From Streptosporangium amethystogenes (GTDB lineage: Bacteria > Actinomycetota > Actinomycetes > Streptosporangiales > Streptosporangiaceae), in contig NZ_JOEQ01000031.1 of assembly GCF_000721075.1 (NCBI RefSeq), positions 87,884 through 151,883 on the forward strand: 64,000 bases of DNA. The letters are read 5' to 3'. Position 1 is the stretch's first letter. Every line of letters begins with the position of its first letter. The notes below the pieces were generated by a model that was not told the DNA's origin, did no database searches, and saw only the letters and a program-made list of their open reading frames with translations. Position numbers and translations under genes: made by a program. This document shows positions 63,303 through 64,000 of the stretch, piece after piece.

Positions 63303-64000
63303 GTGAGTAACCCTAGTGCTCCGGTTCTCGACCGGACCACGGTAAGCAACTGCGGCTGTTTCGCCGATACAGTGCCGATGCCGATGGGGTGTGCCGTCTG
63401 CGGGCATGCCCCCTACGCGCACGGCTGCCCCGACCGGCCCGCCGACCACGAGTACGCCCAGCCCTCCGGTGCCCTGCTGGACATTCGCCTGCGGGCCCGC
63501 CGGACCGGAGACCGCTCGCTGCCCTGCTTCGAGCCGTCCACCCCCGTGACCCCGGCCGAGACGATTCCGTCGGTACCGGCTCCGCGGTCCGCGGGGCAGA
63601 TCCCGGCTGGGGTGTCCGTTCAATGCTGTGCCGAGCAGGCCCTGGCCGACGAAGTCGGACCGGTAGCCGATCGGCGGCCCGGCGAGCGGGCCTCGGATGA
63701 GATGCCGACCCCGGCCGAGAAGATCCCGCCGATACCCGTCCAGCGCCGTCCCGGGCAGGCACCGCCGGTCGTGCCTGTCGTACCGGCGTCGTTGTCCAGG
63801 CGGTCGCGCTGTCGTCTGCGATCGACGCGTCCGTCCACCGCCCGTACCGAGGCGTCCCGGCTCAGTTACCGGCGCCACCTCGCGTCCCGTCCAAGGCGAA
63901 CAACCACCTGCGCACTGCTCGCCCCGTCTTCGTACCGGCCACCCGGCCGGTACGGCGTACCCCTCCAGATCCTTCCCTGCTCCACAGAGCGGGCCCGTCC
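63303..64000 (+). CDS. Partial open frame with Cys/His motif and proline-rich repeats
   Basis: Open from GTG 63303 to the window end (232 codons, no stop). N-terminus: NCGCFADTVPMPMGCAVCGH, then APYAHGCPDRPADHEYAQ, a CxC/CxxCGH/HxC cluster that may bind zinc; similar short segments occur in actinobacterial hypothetical proteins. Then a Pro/Arg-rich region with two copies of a TPAExIPxxPxxRxxGQ unit about 165 bp apart. AGGAAGG lies 12 bases before the GTG. The C-terminal part may be out-of-frame noise; unrecognised. Confidence 0.5.
   Translation, partial: MSNPSAPVLDRTTVSNCGCFADTVPMPMGCAVCGHAPYAHGCPDRPADHEYAQPSGALLDIRLRARRTGDRSLPCFEPSTPVTPAETIPSVPAPRSAGQIPAGVSVQCCAEQALADEVGPVADRRPGERASDEMPTPAEKIPPIPVQRRPGQAPPVVPVVPASLSRRSRCRLRSTRPSTARTEASRLSYRRHLASRPRRTTTCALLAPSSYRPPGRYGVPLQILPCSTERAR

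Overview
High-GC actinobacterial chromosome. The mix of genes (LAL-type LuxR and BTAD regulators, XRE-DUF5753/DUF397 pairs, DUF6745, DUF6204, a mycoredoxin, actinobacterial hadA/hadB next to rpmG, secreted plant-polymer enzymes) suggests the order Streptosporangiales (Streptosporangium or Nonomuraea-like). That placement is inferred from gene content only; there is no rRNA gene here. Layout from left to right: (1) 0-9.4 kb, housekeeping and catabolism: HrpB helicase; an SPFH membrane protein coupled to a ribbon-helix-helix protein behind a 28-bp palindrome; an amidase; and a leftward deoC-aldehyde dehydrogenase-truncated aldehyde dehydrogenase operon. (2) 9.4-20.4 kb, a giant LAL regulator, an XRE-cupin regulator, and a leftward peptide-import operon in which lipoprotein, S9 peptidase, DppB, DppC and a fused DppD-DppF ATPase are translationally coupled or nearly so. 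(3) 20.4-26.7 kb, mycoredoxin, a TMEM165/GDT1 cation exporter under a yybP-ykoY manganese riboswitch, murB, a CysRS-tail/glycosyltransferase-like fusion, hadB, hadA, rpmG, tRNA-Met, tRNA-Thr and a hemerythrin protein. (4) 26.8-33 kb, a BTAD/AAA regulator, two small orphan genes, and a DGPF protein-ECF42 sigma factor pair with an ECF42-like promoter. (5) 33-41.3 kb, the respiratory nitrate reductase operon narGHJI, followed by an HPP-family membrane protein (possible nitrite transport) and a YchJ-like protein. (6) 41.3-48 kb, accessory DNA: a lower-GC stretch with a membrane GAF protein and a two-helix membrane protein, DUF6745 and orphan genes, a BNR propeller coupled to a MoaD-like carrier ending in GG, and a TetR-DUF6204 pair with a perfect operator palindrome. 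(7) 48-53 kb, a secreted cell-surface-type protein, a three-module xylanase-deacetylase-CBM enzyme with a recognisable promoter, and a second TetR facing a 14-codon gene remnant. (8) 53.7-59.6 kb, a Cys-rich secreted protein and a leftward response regulator-histidine kinase-lipoprotein-ABC ATPase-ABC permease operon. (9) 59.6-64 kb, an IS110 transposase remnant, a cupin, a CadD-type exporter, an XRE-DUF5753/DUF397 pair lacking a normal start codon, a minimal GntR protein, and an open reading frame with a Cys/His motif that runs off the end. Several operons are leftward with ATGA, GTGA or TGATG stop-start overlaps, and long perfect hairpins mark many transcript ends. The best leads for undescribed biology are the lower-GC GAF/2TM pair, the propeller plus GG-terminal carrier pair, the SPFH-RHH pair with its operator, and two genes whose only reasonable start is CTG.
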